Assembly (NCBI RefSeq): GCF_028554725.1
Contig: NC_071667.1
Location: 70,933,501 to 70,997,500, forward strand
Direction: 5' to 3'
From: Zeugodacus cucurbitae
Lineage: Eukaryota; Arthropoda; Insecta; Diptera; Tephritidae
DNA: 64,000 nt
Part shown: positions 1 to 14,200 of the stretch, in pieces
How the letters are laid out: each line of letters begins with the position of its first letter
Position numbering within the stretch: position 1 is the first letter of the stretch
Translations under genes and position numbers: made by a program
The notes under the pieces: model-generated
What the model was told of the DNA's origin: nothing
Databases searched by the model: none
What the model saw: only the letters and a program-made list of their open reading frames with translations

Positions 1-277
1 AGAACTTTGCACAAATACTATGTTAATAGTGTGGCAGCCCCATTCTAAAAATCGCCGAAATCGGACCATGGGTTTTTAAGGCCCCAAATATCGAACATGA
101 GGACCTCGGTGCTTCTAACTTAATATTATGGTTTCCAACTTTCAATGGACTTTATACACTATATATGACGAATATGTGGGTATTTGTGTATTATTAATAT
201 AAATAAGGTTAAATAAATAAATTGCGAGAGTATAAAATGTTCGGTTACACCCGAACTTAGCCCTTCCTTACTTGTTT
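1..277 (-). repeat. Partial copy of a dispersed noncoding repeat
   Basis: The reverse complement of this stretch matches the start of the repeat at 38421-38690 with only scattered differences, including the terminal motif AACAAGTAAGGAAGGGC and the TTATACTCTCGCAA block. The copy is cut off by the left edge of the window, so its full length is unknown. It has no coding capacity. Confidence 0.85.
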
Positions 278-2191
278 TTAATTGAATTTAAATCGACTTG
301 AAAATCAAATGCAACTCTGCGACTAAGACGAAGGATGTACGTTCGTTGTCTGCGATTGGCTGAATTTTTTGATAAAAAAAGCTTCGGTAGATGTCACTTA
401 GATTAATTAATTTAAATTATTAAAAATATTAATCAGCTGATGAAACTTACCAACTTCTTATGAAAAGCAAAAACAAAAATGTATGACGGCTGATCGGTTA
501 TCGAGTAGCCGGCAGTATAAGAGGCAAAAGAGGGTTTCTCAATAAAAATTTTAATTGATCAATTAATTTGGCTGTCTAAAAATGCTATAATATGTATAAA
601 GATACAAATATTAGGAAATTTTGTATTAAAAAATTTATATAATTTTTCCAGAATGTTCCTCAACGTTTTTCAAATATTTTAATTATATGTAGATAATAAT
701 AATTTATTTAATTGCGGGAAGAATACAAAAGTATTTGATCCTTAGTCAAGTTATGGTGTTAAAAAAAACTAAAACAATATTTGAGCTCAATTTGCAGCGT
801 TTTGGTGAGCGTTCATTTATCTGCTTTAATCTGTTTCCGTTTTTTGGAAATCTTCTACCAAACAATACACATTAGTTTCAGGTATCGTTTAAATCTGATG
901 GAACACATATAACTACCTCAATTTTGACAGTCAGAAGTACTGTAATTTATTCAAAATTTTCTCATTTGTCTCCCTCATTTTAAAATTGAATTTTTATTAT
1001 TATTCATTTAAAAATTGTGTTCTCATGTTAGTCTATATAAGCCCACTGTACAACATCAGTGCTGCGCCGCGCTGCCGATAGCAATCAAAAGTCGATTGCC
1101 GCAACAATGGCGTCGAAAACTTTACCGCAAACTGAAATTATTCGTGCAATTCGTACCCGTCAGCCATTTGTGGTTGTAGTATTAGATATCCCTATGAAAA
1201 CCACACACAAACACACACATACACAATCATCTGCACATGTTTACAAATAGAAGCCAGTTAGATGCTCGCATATTTACACAATTCTGTTTGCCTCTGTGTG
1301 CGTATGTGGATTTGAAAGGGTATTTATTGCGCGCGTCTAACGAAAGCGTTCGGCTGTGATTGCGCATTCTTGTTCAATCGCCTCAAATAGAAAATCGCAT
1401 GCAAATTAGCAATAGCAAAGTTTTTTCAAGTTTCAATAGTTCCAACTTTCAACTTTATTGTCAACATGAAATGCACTCCTAACTCTCCCGCCAGTCAACC
1501 ACCATAACACAGTAAACATGTATGTGGCTCATAAAAAAGGAAATGTTGTTTTGCATACAAGTTTGTAGGTCAAAAGGCAAATGGCAAAACAATGTGGAAA
1601 GTGTTATCCGGCGCATTAGAATATGCAAAGTAGCGAATGACTTGACTGCTCGACTGCTCAATGAGCATTAATGGTCAGCAATGATGGCATCACATTCTGT
1701 ATATGTGGAATTTATATTAGTAGGCTATTAAGTCATATTTAGCGCGCTACTAAAGTGGCGCTGTGAATGACATAAATACAGCGAGGATTTTATGTCCTTT
1801 GTTTATAATTGGAAAATTGTTGGTGTGTTGATGTTTGAAAGTGAAATCGGCGGTGAAATCATTTCATTGAATTACGTGACCTCATTTGAAAGTGTTAATT
1901 TTTATAGAAAAATAACAGAAAAAGTGGAGATTTTTTTTTAAATTTAAGTCATAAAATTCAGAAAAATTTATTATTGTAAGATTTTTCAAACACTTGCAGT
2001 TCTAGTGTATAAATTTAAAATAAATTATATAAAAAATAGGCAAAATAAAAAAAGGCAAAATATAATAATATTTTCAAACTGTGAGTTAAACAAAGATAAA
2101 AAGTGAAAAACTATATAGTTAATTACATTAAACAAATCCTTTATTGAAATTATATAAATCAAAACTCTAATTCAACTGATTTCGAAAAATA
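278..2191. other. Upstream region and probable tau 5' UTR
   Basis: AT-rich DNA with no convincing open frame. The last few hundred bases before 2192 are A-rich and lack ATG-led frames of any length, like a fly 5' UTR. A TATATAAG at 1034-1041 followed by TCAGTG at 1056-1061 resembles a TATA-box and initiator pair. Small frames at 1059-1250 and 1479-1661 look like chance. Confidence 0.4.
1034..1061 (+). promoter_or_regulatory. Candidate core promoter (TATA + Inr) upstream of tau
   Basis: TATATAAG at 1034-1041 lies 24 bases before the A of TCAGTG (1056-1061), which matches the arthropod initiator TCAKT. The spacing is slightly shorter than the usual 28-31. It lies about 1.1 kb upstream of the proposed tau start codon. 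There is no direct evidence of transcription. Confidence 0.3.
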
Positions 2192-2209
2192 ATGGGGGAC
2201 GCAGAGGCG
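2192..2209 (+). CDS. tau: tau, candidate first coding exon (MGDAEA)
   Basis: ATGGGGGACGCAGAGGCG is followed directly by a strong GTAAGT donor. The start has A at -3 and G at +4. The exon ends in phase 0, matching the phase-0 start of the next exon at 4712. It is only six codons, so conservation or RNA evidence would decide it. An alternative first exon may lie at 4379-4444. Confidence 0.55.
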
Positions 2210-5200
2210 GTAAGTTATGAAGCATATCAATTTTTCATAGAAAATATATACAAGAACATATGTTTGTAATTGCATTTAGCTGAAGACGTGGCCAGATCAA
2301 GATCGTCAAGGTTCTCATTTACTTAGTTCAAAATAATCTTATGGTCAAGCAAATATTACTTAGATTAATAGATCTACACTTCTATGAGTCCTTCAAAAAA
2401 GGACAACATCAGTAAGATATGATGATATAATGATTTTCGATCACCTTTGGTAATTTTGAACTAAAAAGTAGTGAAATCAGGTTTGATCTTTCAGGTGTTG
2501 ATCCTAAGAAAATTATCTCAATAAAATTAAGGGTGATTTAGTACAAATAACGAGTACAAATAATGAGGGCCTTGATAGGTAAAGTGGATGTAGCACGACG
2601 CGCTTAGGCCTTTAGGAGGCTCCACCGGGACTTTAATCCCCTCACACCAGCATGCCCTCTCGGAACCATCCTGTGGTATTGATAAAGTTGTTCAATTCAA
2701 CAAGTTTTATTAATGCAACCTCGGAGACATCGTCAAGAAAATCATGCCCGATCGTTGTTTTTCTTTTCCTGTGCAAATCATGCCCGATCGTTGTTTTTCT
2801 TTTCCTGTGCAAGACCTTGCATCCACATAGAAAATGTTCTACAGTCTCCTCCTGTTCTACTTCTAGTCAGCTTCTGCAATAGTCATTGTATGGTGTCACC
2901 AGTCTACTGGCATGCCTACCAATCAGACAATGACTCCTACTAGAGTTCTTAAGTCGTTTCTTTTAAATTTTAATAAGCGACATGTGCGGCCCTTATTCCA
3001 TTCAGGCCACGTTTGTCTACTTGTTAAACAAGTCAGAGTTCGTTTCCACCGAGACTCGGCTATGTCTATGACATATTTGTCGATTAAATATTTAAAAGTG
3101 GCCAGAGGCATGTATATTCCCTCTTTATCGGAATTTATTTGTAAGGTAGCTAATCTGGCTAGTTCATCCGATTCATAGTTTCACGAAATGTCACTTTGTC
3201 CTGAAACCCATTGCAGGTTTTGAGATAAGGGCCTACTACTATTACTCTTCCCCAGCAGTAATATGTTGTGTATAGTAGTATTAGTTAGGGTGATATGAAA
3301 ATAGATAAATCATGATATAATTATTGAACTAAAGGAGCACAAGACCTATGGTATAACATACATTTTGCTGTCGACACAATGATCACCGATTTTCATTTTT
3401 TTTAAAGAGGTCTCCTATTCATTGTCGCTAAATTTATTTCTAGAAAAGATTTGAAGTCTTAGAACTGGGAGTGAGTTCAGAAGAATTTTGTAGGGGCAAT
3501 ATAAAGAAATTACGATGGATCAAGAAGCAATTCGAGTTCCAATGTGCTCAATCGAGTTATGAGCTTTCGCGGCACCCAATTTTATTTAATTGTAAGATTT
3601 TTGATATCTTTAGAGTTGTTCATGGTCATCCAGAATCATTTCATTTTTTCGTCTGAAACAACCTCTTTGAATGGTCATCATGCGTATAGTTGCTAGGAAA
3701 ATGCTTGTGTACTAGATACTGTTCGTTTGTACCCGAAGTGAGATATTTCTTACAAGCTTTTATTTACAATAAGAAGACACATCGTATTAGGTCTATAGTG
3801 CATACAATTTTTTGTTGTTGTTGTTTCCTAATAAACGAGGGTGTCACAATGATATACAAAAGCAACGTTGTATCAAAGTTTTTTACTATCTCGCCATATA
3901 ATGACATATTCTACAGCACTTTTAACCCTTTCTGTCGCCTGATTTGCATACAGATTTGTGTCACCGACATGCAAATTTGGTGCACAAGAATTTGTTATTC
4001 AAATGAGGCAGTAAAATTGTACCAAAAATAAAAATAGTACTTTCGATATTTATTGTAATAATGACCTTGTTGGTGTATACTTTGATTTATAGTGACATAG
4101 GGTTAAGAAATACAATAGTCAATGTTGTTACAAAACATTTTGCAGGACTTGCTTTGTAGCAATGCAAATATATTCTAATTTTTTTATTGAGCAATACATT
4201 TAAAATACAACAAATAACAAGAATTTAGTATGTACCCCTGTGTATATGTATTTTTGTTGTTAGGTTCGAATATAAAAGTCAACATTTGTTGAATCAATAA
4301 GCGATTTGTAGCCATTCGTTCAGCTCTGATTACAAGCGAAATACATTATTCAGGTCAAATCTCCTACTCTTTACCAAAATGTCGCTGGGACAATCACGAA
4401 ATACGATACCATTAAAATATAAACAAATTCGGTTAAATCGTATGGTAAATGCCAGTAGACAGCCGAGCAAATTTACATATTTATAACAAGCACAACAAGC
4501 TTCACATACCCAAACATAACTATGAGGAGTCGGGGAATTTTGTAGACTGACATAAACAGCGGGAGCTGTTAGCTTAGACTCGTTAAATTGTCGTGCATTC
4601 GATTCTTAGTACCCGCCAGTTCCTTGTACATACAAACATATGTTTTCTCACTTACATCTTTTAACTCCTAAAATCGACAATTAAAATAAACACAAAATCA
4701 AACATGTATAGATGCGACCACCCATTAGTGGACCACGGCCACCATTCCCCGGCGCCGGCATGCCACCACGTCCGATGGGCGCACCACCACGCGGTCCTAT
4801 GAATATGCCTGGAGCTCCGGGCGGACCTCCGCCAAGACCAATGCCAGCACCGTTGCGTAATACAGATAGCAGAGGAAATTTGCTGATGGGTCCTGGACCC
4901 GGCGCACAACGGCCACCACCACCACCATTACAAAATATACAAATGCGGCCACCTAGCGGTAATGGTGGGCCAATGAGTCCACCGGGACAGGGACAACCAC
5001 GACCGCCGGGCGCATATCCATGGTCTGGTGGAGTACCAGGACAACAGATGCCTGCCGGTCGTCCACCAAATCCTTACCCTGGTAATCTAAACACACGCCC
5101 GCCATTTGCACGTCCGCCTGGCGCTCCACAAGTGGGCGCACAACAACCACCGCCACGTCCACCTTTCCACCCACAGCCGCCGCAGCAATCGCAACAACAG

Positions 5201-8200
5201 CAACCACATCAGCAGCAACAACCACAGCAATCACCGATACAACAGCAGCCACCACCACGTCCACCCTCAGCCGGTTCGAATAACAATGAAGATGACGATG
5301 ATGTGGTCATGGGTCAGGCGATAACACCACGTAAAACACCGAATCTGCACGAAGATCCAATGGGTCCAGCGCTGTCGGAAGACCGAGTGGATACGCTGAA
5401 AGACACCTTTGGCATGGGCGAGACACTTGCACCCATAGCCGAGGTGAATGCGAACGGTGTGAAAACCTTGTCGAGCATACACGAAATGCTCAGCAGCGGC
5501 GCGGAGAATGAGAAACAACAGAGGGAGAGTGTACACAGTAAGAATATGAAATATAGCGGTAGTTAAAAATACTTATTAATATGTAATAAATTATATATTT
5601 ATGTATATGTGTATGATTTAAAACACACACATTTCGTAAGACGTTTTGCAAGTATTGAAGCAATTTGCTATTTGTATTTATTTTCTTCTCTCTCTTTTTC
5701 AATTAAATACTAATTCATTTATTTTGTTGCAGAGGGCGACAATGACAGCGGTGTTGATGAGTCAACTCAAGAGAAGGTGAGTGCATTTGTGAGCAGATAT
5801 ACGTTTCCGTTATTTTATGTTTTGTTATAAATATGTGTTTATGTATCCGGGATGTTTCGAAACATCAAATACATTTTTGGCAGTTTTCAGACAAATTGAC
5901 CAAACCACAATTAAATGATAATTATATAGTTCAAGTCCAACCCAGTAAACATTTTTGTGTTGAATAAGTTTTATATAAGTTGAACATTTGGAATGTACTA
6001 TTGGAAAGGTTTATATGTTTGGTACTATTCTTCTTCGCGTATAAGGTTGATGGCACTTTGTCGATGCTTTTGAAAGTTACTCTATGAAAAGTACAATTTT
6101 CAATATAGTCTTTCTCCAATGATTTTTCTGAATTTTTTAATCTCTTCCCTTAAAAGTATTTATCTCAATAAAATCCGAAACCCAGTATGTATTTTTATAA
6201 AAACTTATTATTTAAATTAACAATTTTTTAAATAAAATTATCGTTTTTTATTATTGAGAAGAGCTCCTATGCCTGGTATTACAACAGTAAAAAAGTCCGT
6301 ATTTTTCAAATTCAAATATCCACAATTTTTTTTCGATACGGTATCAAAAAGGAGTAAGATCCATTTTTATAGAGTACTTCCATAGTATCCTACTGACTTC
6401 TACAATAATATTTATAATTAAATTTATACGATCTCGAAAAATAAAGAATTAGGTCCATAATGATCAATCCTTTTAGAATCCCAGACTAAGGCTGGACTTT
6501 TTCATACTTTTAGAAAACAAACGAATTATAGATTGCATTATCCTCTAACATTGATGACACTTTTTATTGTTCTTTTGTCAAATCTTTTAAAAAGATCATT
6601 CATACTTTTAGAAAACAAACGAAATATAGATTGCATTATCCTCTAACATTGATGACACTTTTTATTGTTCTTTTGTCAAATCTTTTTAAAAGCTTAGAAC
6701 TCAAGGTTGGGATCAAGTGGTTCAGGCATCCCATATATTTGAAAGAAGCCTTTTACTATGCCAGTTAATCCTTTATAAAATCAGTTCTCTAATATAGACC
6801 AAGTTATTCGAAAAATTAGAGACCTTTATACTTATACCGCTTTAGCGTATTATAGTTCCATCCTATCGCTCTTTCAACTGCTTACTGGGTAATCGCACTA
6901 AGGAAACGCAAACGATTTTCAATTAATTTCTTTGCCTTTTTAAACACAACCTTAAAAGGCAAGCGGAATAATAATGAAAATGAAACAAATATATGCATAC
7001 ATACAAACAACTGAGACAACGAAATGAAAGAAAAGCGATCTGAGAACCGCAGCTAGACACACTTTGTATGTCAAACTAACGGCCCACGCACACACGCATC
7101 CGTTTCAAAGCCAGACGAACTCTACAAATAAAGTTGTGCGCGACATATGTACAGATGTAGGTGCTTCTGATGAACCTCACCGGTACTTGAGTGATGTTGC
7201 TCAACACTGAAATGGCGCCACGCTTCAATAGCGAACCCGCCCACATGCGACACATACCAAAAACTGGCGGAGCTATCACATACGGTGGCTTAACTATAAC
7301 GGTACATATGAGTAGCTGTGTCTGGTTGACCTGCCCTCATTGAGGTAGCATGCGCCTGAGAATCGGTAGCTGAAAATTTTCAACCATTCAATTCGAAAAC
7401 TCAGTGCCGAACGAGCGATCTCAGCGCTATAACTTAATTGTTATTTCAGCAAACAACATTTTTAACTGCTGTGCAGTAATAAAATCTTAAATAAAAATAT
7501 TTGTATTTTATTGTGCGTCGTAAACACTAGATTATTGAAGGCTTATCGACGAAGCACAGTTATAGGCCAACGCCAGAACAGGTGTGTAAATTTCAACAGC
7601 TGCTCGCAGTGATACGAGCTGTCGTACAGATAACGAGGGACAGAGAAAGAGAGGCGAGCGCCTGCGGGCGGTAACGGTTTTTACCTTGCCACTGACACGA
7701 CAAGGATGTGTTTGTTTTGTGTGCGAGCAACTTGTGTTTGGAGTCAAGAAACTTTTCGTCGAACTAAATAAAAGTTAAACTAACGGCAAAGATTTACTTG
7801 GCAAAAACAAAAATAAAGAACGAAGAAACAACAAAAAAAAACTTTTTTTTGCATAAAACAAAACAAGTTGAACTCAAGCCATGAAGTATAATTCAGAACA
7901 AATGTTTATTGATGAGTAGAGAACGTAACGGCAGCCATCGTTAATGGGCGCAGGGCGGGGTGCAGTTGTAGAAATAACGGTGCGCGCAAAACTATCATCC
8001 TTGAAGCTCTCCAAGGGTGTGGGCATATTATTTATGTTTTTCGCATTTTTTCTTGTCTTTTTCCTGTTGTTGTTGCTGTTGTTCTGTTGTGAATATTCAT
8101 ATATTTGTTATTTGTTTTTTGTGTTTTGCATGATATTTTATTCAACTGTCTTTGGCACACAGCAAAAAAAAAACACCAAAAGTGGTACACTTTGCGTCGA

Positions 8201-11200
8201 GTTGAATCGATAAAACAATGTGGAATTCCTGCAAAATCACATTCGTCCTTTGAAGTCATAATGCTCGAATTAGTCGAAATGTCGAAGTGTACACAGGCGG
8301 TGTAACGAAATAAGTCGAATAAATTTGCTTAACGAACAAGAAAAACTGCATTTAATAAAAAAAAATATATTTTAACGAATTTTCCGGGAATTGGAAATGC
8401 GCGAAAAGATGCATTTGGTGATTACAACTGTGGCAAATTTTGTATTGTAAAACAGTGAATGCGCGTCGAACTGGAAATATTACACAGACCTTTAATATGC
8501 ATACATACATACAAATCGAGATGCAGTTTTATTCCTTCCAAGAGTTTTCAAGAATTTAAAATTTCATCAATTCATTTTTATTTTGACCCCTAGGAACGCA
8601 ACGGTCCAGGTTCGCCCAGCTCCCCGGCTAAGACACCAACGTCTACCACATCAAAGGGCGAGAAGACAGGCGCCTCTCGTCCGCCTAGCGCAACACCATC
8701 GAACAAATCGTCCAAATCACGTTCAACATCACGAAATCGTTTGCTATTGAAGACTCCCGAACCGGAGCCAACAAAAAAAGGTGAGCGAAAACTTTAAAAA
8801 TATATATTGGCGTTTTCAATTTGCAATATTTAATAATTAAGCTTCGGTTGTGCGGTTTCGTGAAAATGTGAGGTTATTTCGTTCGAGGTTTTTATATATG
8901 GAATCTTCGATAACCTTAAAATATTATGTTGGCAAATACATAACTCCCTTCCTCTTTTTTTGCTCTTTATTCAATGCATTATAAAAAATGTTACAGTGAT
9001 CGGATTTAGTTCAAATATGCGCCATTTCGTTCGATAAACTGTTTTCATCTAGACGGCAACTTCATAATGCCCCCCTCGTACAAGCCCTCCTCCATATTTG
9101 CGAAGAACTCGGACAGCCACTTTTCACAAGCCTCTTTTGAGTTCAATTTTACACCACCAAGGACGTTCGCTATGGACAGGATCAGGTGGTAATCACTTGG
9201 CGCTATGTCCGAGCTATATGGTTGATGCGAAAAAACCACCCATCCGAGCTCCAGTAGCTTCTGACGAGTCCACAACGAAGTGTGTGGTCTGGAGTTATCC
9301 TGGTGGAACACTACACCCTTCCTGCTGGCCAAATCTGGACGCTTCTGGTCGGTCCATATGGGAAAGCTCATAGTGGTGTCGATCACGACCGTTTTCGCTT
9401 GATATTGTCGTATGTGATCCAGTCGCCAGTCACCATCCGCTTAAAAAATGGGTCGAGGTCGTTCTGTTTCAGCAGCATATCGCAGGCGTTCATTCGGTCC
9501 AGAAGGTTTTTTTTGCTTCAAATCATGCTGCACCCAAACATCAAGCTTTTTTGTGTATCCAGCTCTGCAGATCGTTTAAAATGGTTTGGTAACTAACTCC
9601 CATCTCCTGGGCAATGTCACGAGATGCCACATGCCGGTCTAACTCGATGTTTTCCATGATTTGATCGATATTCGTCGTCACAGGTTTTCCGACGGCTGGC
9701 TTATCCATGTGTGTCGTTTTCATTCGCTCTGAATCGTCGAAACCATTCCTTCGAAGTGATAGAGTATCACCCTCCAAAACACCATTAACTCACGGAACGT
9801 TTATCTAGCAATTTGCCTTTAACGAAGAAAAACTTTAAAATAGCGCGAATTTCGCCGTTAGTGAACTCCATGCTTACACGTCTATAACGGTTGAACGCAA
9901 TATCCAAAATAATCATGCATAGCGTCGATTTGTAGGTTATGTCAAGACCTTTCAAAGATGTATAATATTGCTAGATACGAGCTCTGTAGCGCTTTATACG
10001 TAGCCACGAAATTCAAAAGACAAAAAGGCCAACCTAATAGTACGAATCTTTAAATAAATGTAAAAGCTATATTTGTAAACAAAATCTATGGTCACCAAGT
10101 TAGTTTAAGACTTCGTCGGAGCAAAATCAAAAAAAATCGTAGAGAATTTCTTCTAAAAGAAGTATCAGTTGTTTCTAATTGGTTTACAATTGCAAAACCT
10201 CTTAATTGAAATCATTACTGTCAAATGTTCTGACAGTACTCATTGAGTGTATAAAATTATTAGAAATAAATCTGATACAAATTAGTTAATGATTAAACTG
10301 TCCTTTGACTGGTATAAGTCGGTTTAACGGTTGTTCACAAGAAGAATTAATAGTCATAGATAGTCAAGTTTTCCATCTTAATTTAGAACATAGTAAAGGA
10401 TAAATCGATCAGCGAAGTTTGTTATGGTTCTCTTATGCATTAGATATTTCGAAAGTACTCCCATAATTTCGTTTTTTTTTGTAACTCTTATAACAACTGC
10501 TTATAATAAAATGGTTTCTTCCACAGTACCAATGAATAAAATACAGGTCGGTCATGCTCCTTCACCCAATCTCAAAGCCGTGCGTTCCAAAATTGGTTCG
10601 TTGGATAATGCCGGTTACAAACCAGGTGGCGGTAATGTGAAAATCGAGAGTAAGAAGATCGAAATAAAGGCCGCGCCCAGAATTGAGGCGAAAAATGACA
10701 AGTATACGCCACGTGGGGGAGAAAAGAAGGTAAGATGCATTGGTCTATAATAACAACACCTTTACATGTAAAACATTGAGAGCAAATATGCGATCTCGAT
10801 GACAAAAAGTGAAGTGATTTTAAAAAATATTTATTTCTTATTTGAGTATGAAAAACACCAGAATTTATTTAAAACTGTAGTTTAGTGAATTGAAGCTTTT
10901 GTGTATGAAATTCTTGTAGTATTGAAAACACTTCAAAAACTCACCGATTTAAACTATTGGCTTACAATTAGTTTGAGAATTCTCACATTTTAAGAACTGT
11001 AGTCTACTATTTTCTTTTATCATTCATCATTCTTACAATGTACATACATACATACACATAATGTTGTGGTGAAGCAATTTCACAGTTGATTGGCTTTCCG
11101 ATTACGTCTTTATGATTTGAGACACCATTGAACATATGTTGTACTTTAACGGTTCATTAGTTTTAAGCAATACGCAGCGCTCCATATAAAAAAAGTAAAA

Positions 11201-14200
11201 AATAAAAAAATATCGAAAGTGTCTACAAATAATTGCAAGGTTCGAAAGACTGACATGAAAAATTATGCGAGGAAATATTTTTTTGAAATCATCTACTTGA
11301 CCTTTCCATTCTCTTATAGTCTTACTTATAAGTTATCAAACACAAAAAAAAATCACTTTATTCTTTAATTGCAATATGTATTATGGGCAACACACAGATA
11401 ATTTCGACAAAGCTACAATGGAATGCCAAGTCGAAAATTGGCTCCTTGGAGAATGCCAATCACAAGCCGGGTGGTGGCGATAAGAAGATCGAAACGATTA
11501 AGACGGACTTCAAAGACAAAGCCAAACCGAAAGTCGGTTCGAAGGATAATGTTAAGCACGCTCCGGGTGGTGGTGATATTAAGGTAAGGTGTTCGTAACA
11601 AATCAACCATATTTGAAAAACTTTAAGTATCAGATACAGTCAGGCGATTACATACATACCTAAGTACAATAGTATTTGTTGAATGGTTCGGCAGCATGTG
11701 CGAGTTACTTTTTCTTACTTACGTATAAAGTATTTTTTTAAAATGGAATGCTATGCTATGTACATACATAATATGCGCGATTTCTGTATTTGCATGCCCT
11801 TATTGAATTGGCTCTGCGTCGAATTTCGTATGCGTTTTGTTTAATATCTTATTACTCAGATTTGGCTGCGTTACTGGCTTAATTAATTTCTTAGAGTTGC
11901 TGGAATGCAATTGAACATTAATGAATTTCGACTGTAAATAAATAAGATGTATTATATACATAGGCTTAAGTAGATTAGATATTGCTTATAGATAATATAA
12001 GTATACATACTTAAACATATTCGTATGAAAGTTTCATATTAATTCATATAAGTCTTCAAAAACGATGGATGCAAATTTTAAGTAGTTAGAACTTCATCTA
12101 AAGTAAAAATTTGTTAGATCCCACTTTAAAACAGAGAAGTTTGCGTTCAAACTGTTCGGTATACAGAAAGCGGATCTATCTATAACAAATCATTGATCAA
12201 TTCTTTCTATAGAAAATTTCAAAATAGTATTTGATGAATAAATATTTTTTTCTTTTTGATAAAAAGTTGAACCATATTGATCATATGATAGTTCTATTTT
12301 GGAAGATATTAAATATCTCAGAAAGAATGGCATTATTCGTGACATTCTGATACTTTTGAAATCAGACATATTTCGACCAAAAAAATGTCACGCCCGAGTT
12401 TATGCTCACGGAACTCACCATGATATAAAATTAAGCTCAACCACGAGTGATTTCGATAGTCCAAAATTTTTTGGTAATACTCAAAATCAAGTAAAAATTC
12501 CTTAAAAATATCTATCTATTCGGATCTCATTCCAATGCTTTTCGAATTTTAGATAAAATCTATTTCTAACTAACTTATTTTCAAAGATTCATACAACATC
12601 CATAGCTATCATAGAAATACCGATTATTTTTTCAAATACCATAAATGGTATATTCTCTGGAGGGTTTGATGCCTATGCCTAGATATATGTAACTCTCGTT
12701 ATACTTTTTAGCATTTATCTTAATTTTCATAGTCAATTGTTTTTTATACTATGTGTAATGTATATATATTAAAGAACTTATACATGTAGGTGTCCTTGGG
12801 TCGCAGTCCTACAAAATAATGCAAAATGAGCGTAAATATACTAGTGTTGCTTTATGGAGTTCTGAATATTTTATTATGTTGTTCCATTATTACCACATAT
12901 AAGTTTATTGTAAATTATAGTATTCGGTTTTATTATTAAAAAAGTTACTATATTGTATACTATGACTCCAAGGGAGAGCAAAAGGTCATAACAAGATTAC
13001 TCCATTTATTTAAATCTAGATTATAAAAACAAGACGATCCCACTCAAATCCCAATGATAACTTTATTCTAACCCCGATGAAGCTAGAAATAATAATGTTA
13101 AAATTTTCACTCAATGAGACCAAGTTTAGATGTAACTGCACTTTAGGCATTACAGACAACTCCTTAGTCTGATAAAATATCTATAAAATATGAAATAAAT
13201 CGCGGTCAATTCGTTTCCATGCTTAACGACTTATAAGTTCATGACCAGTGTCGATGATATTGTCTCAAGTATACATTCTTCTTCTCTTCTTAACTGGCGT
13301 AGAAACCGCTTACGCGGTTATAGCCGAGTCCACAACAGTGCGCCACGCATCTCTCCTTTTGGCGGTTTGGCGCCAATTGGTAATACCAAGTGAAGACAGG
13401 TCCTTCTCCACCTGGTCCTTCCACCGGAGTGGAGGTCTCCCTCTTCCTCGGCTTCCACCAGCGGGTACTGCATCGAAAACTTTCAGAGCTGGGGCACTTT
13501 CATCCATTCGAACAACATGACCCAGCCAGCGTAGCCGCTGTCTTTTTATTCGCTGGACTATGTCTATGTCGTCGAACAACACATACAGCTCATCATTCCA
13601 TCTTCTGCGGTATTCGCCGTTGCCAATGTTTAAGGGACCGTAAATCTTCCGCAAAACCTTTCTCTCGAAAACTCCTAGTGCCGTCTCATCGGATGTTGAC
13701 ACCGTCCACGCTTCTGCACCATAAAGTAGGACGGGAATGATGAGGGACTTGTAGAGTTTAGTTTTTGTTCGTCGAGAGAGGACTTTACTTTTCAATTGCC
13801 TACTCAGTCCATAGTAGCACCTGTTGGCAAGAGTGATTCTGCGTTGGATTTCAAGGCTGACATTATTATCGGTGTTAATGTTGGTTCCTAGGTATACGAA
13901 ATTATCTACAACTTCAAAGTTATGACTGTCAACAGTGACGTGGGAGCCAAGACGCGAATGCGCTGACTGTTTGTTTGATGACAGGAGATATTTCGTCTTG
14001 TCCTCGTTCACCACCAGACCCATTCGCTTCGCTTCCTTATCCAGGCGGGAAAAAGCAGAACTAACGGCGCGGGTGTTGTTTCCGATGATATCAATATCAT
14101 CGGCGTACGCCAGGAGCTGTACACTCTTGTAGAAGATTGTACCTTCTCTATTTAGCTCTGCAGCTCTTATAATTTTCTCCAGCATCAAGTTAAAGAAGTC

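Larger units (their letters stand above)
2210..4711 (+). other. tau intron 1
   Basis: Begins GTAAGT and ends TATAG. It contains an antisense LINE remnant (2590-3240), a 36 bp tandem duplication (2739-2810) and a possible internal promoter with alternative first exon (4272-4444). Nothing else recognisable was seen. The polypyrimidine tract before 4712 is weak, but an in-frame stop at 4709-4711 means the coding frame cannot extend further left. Confidence 0.5.

Noticed and set aside
4953..5264. 103-codon Val/Ala-rich frame on the minus strand
   Set aside because: Antisense shadow of the Pro/Gln-rich tau exon.
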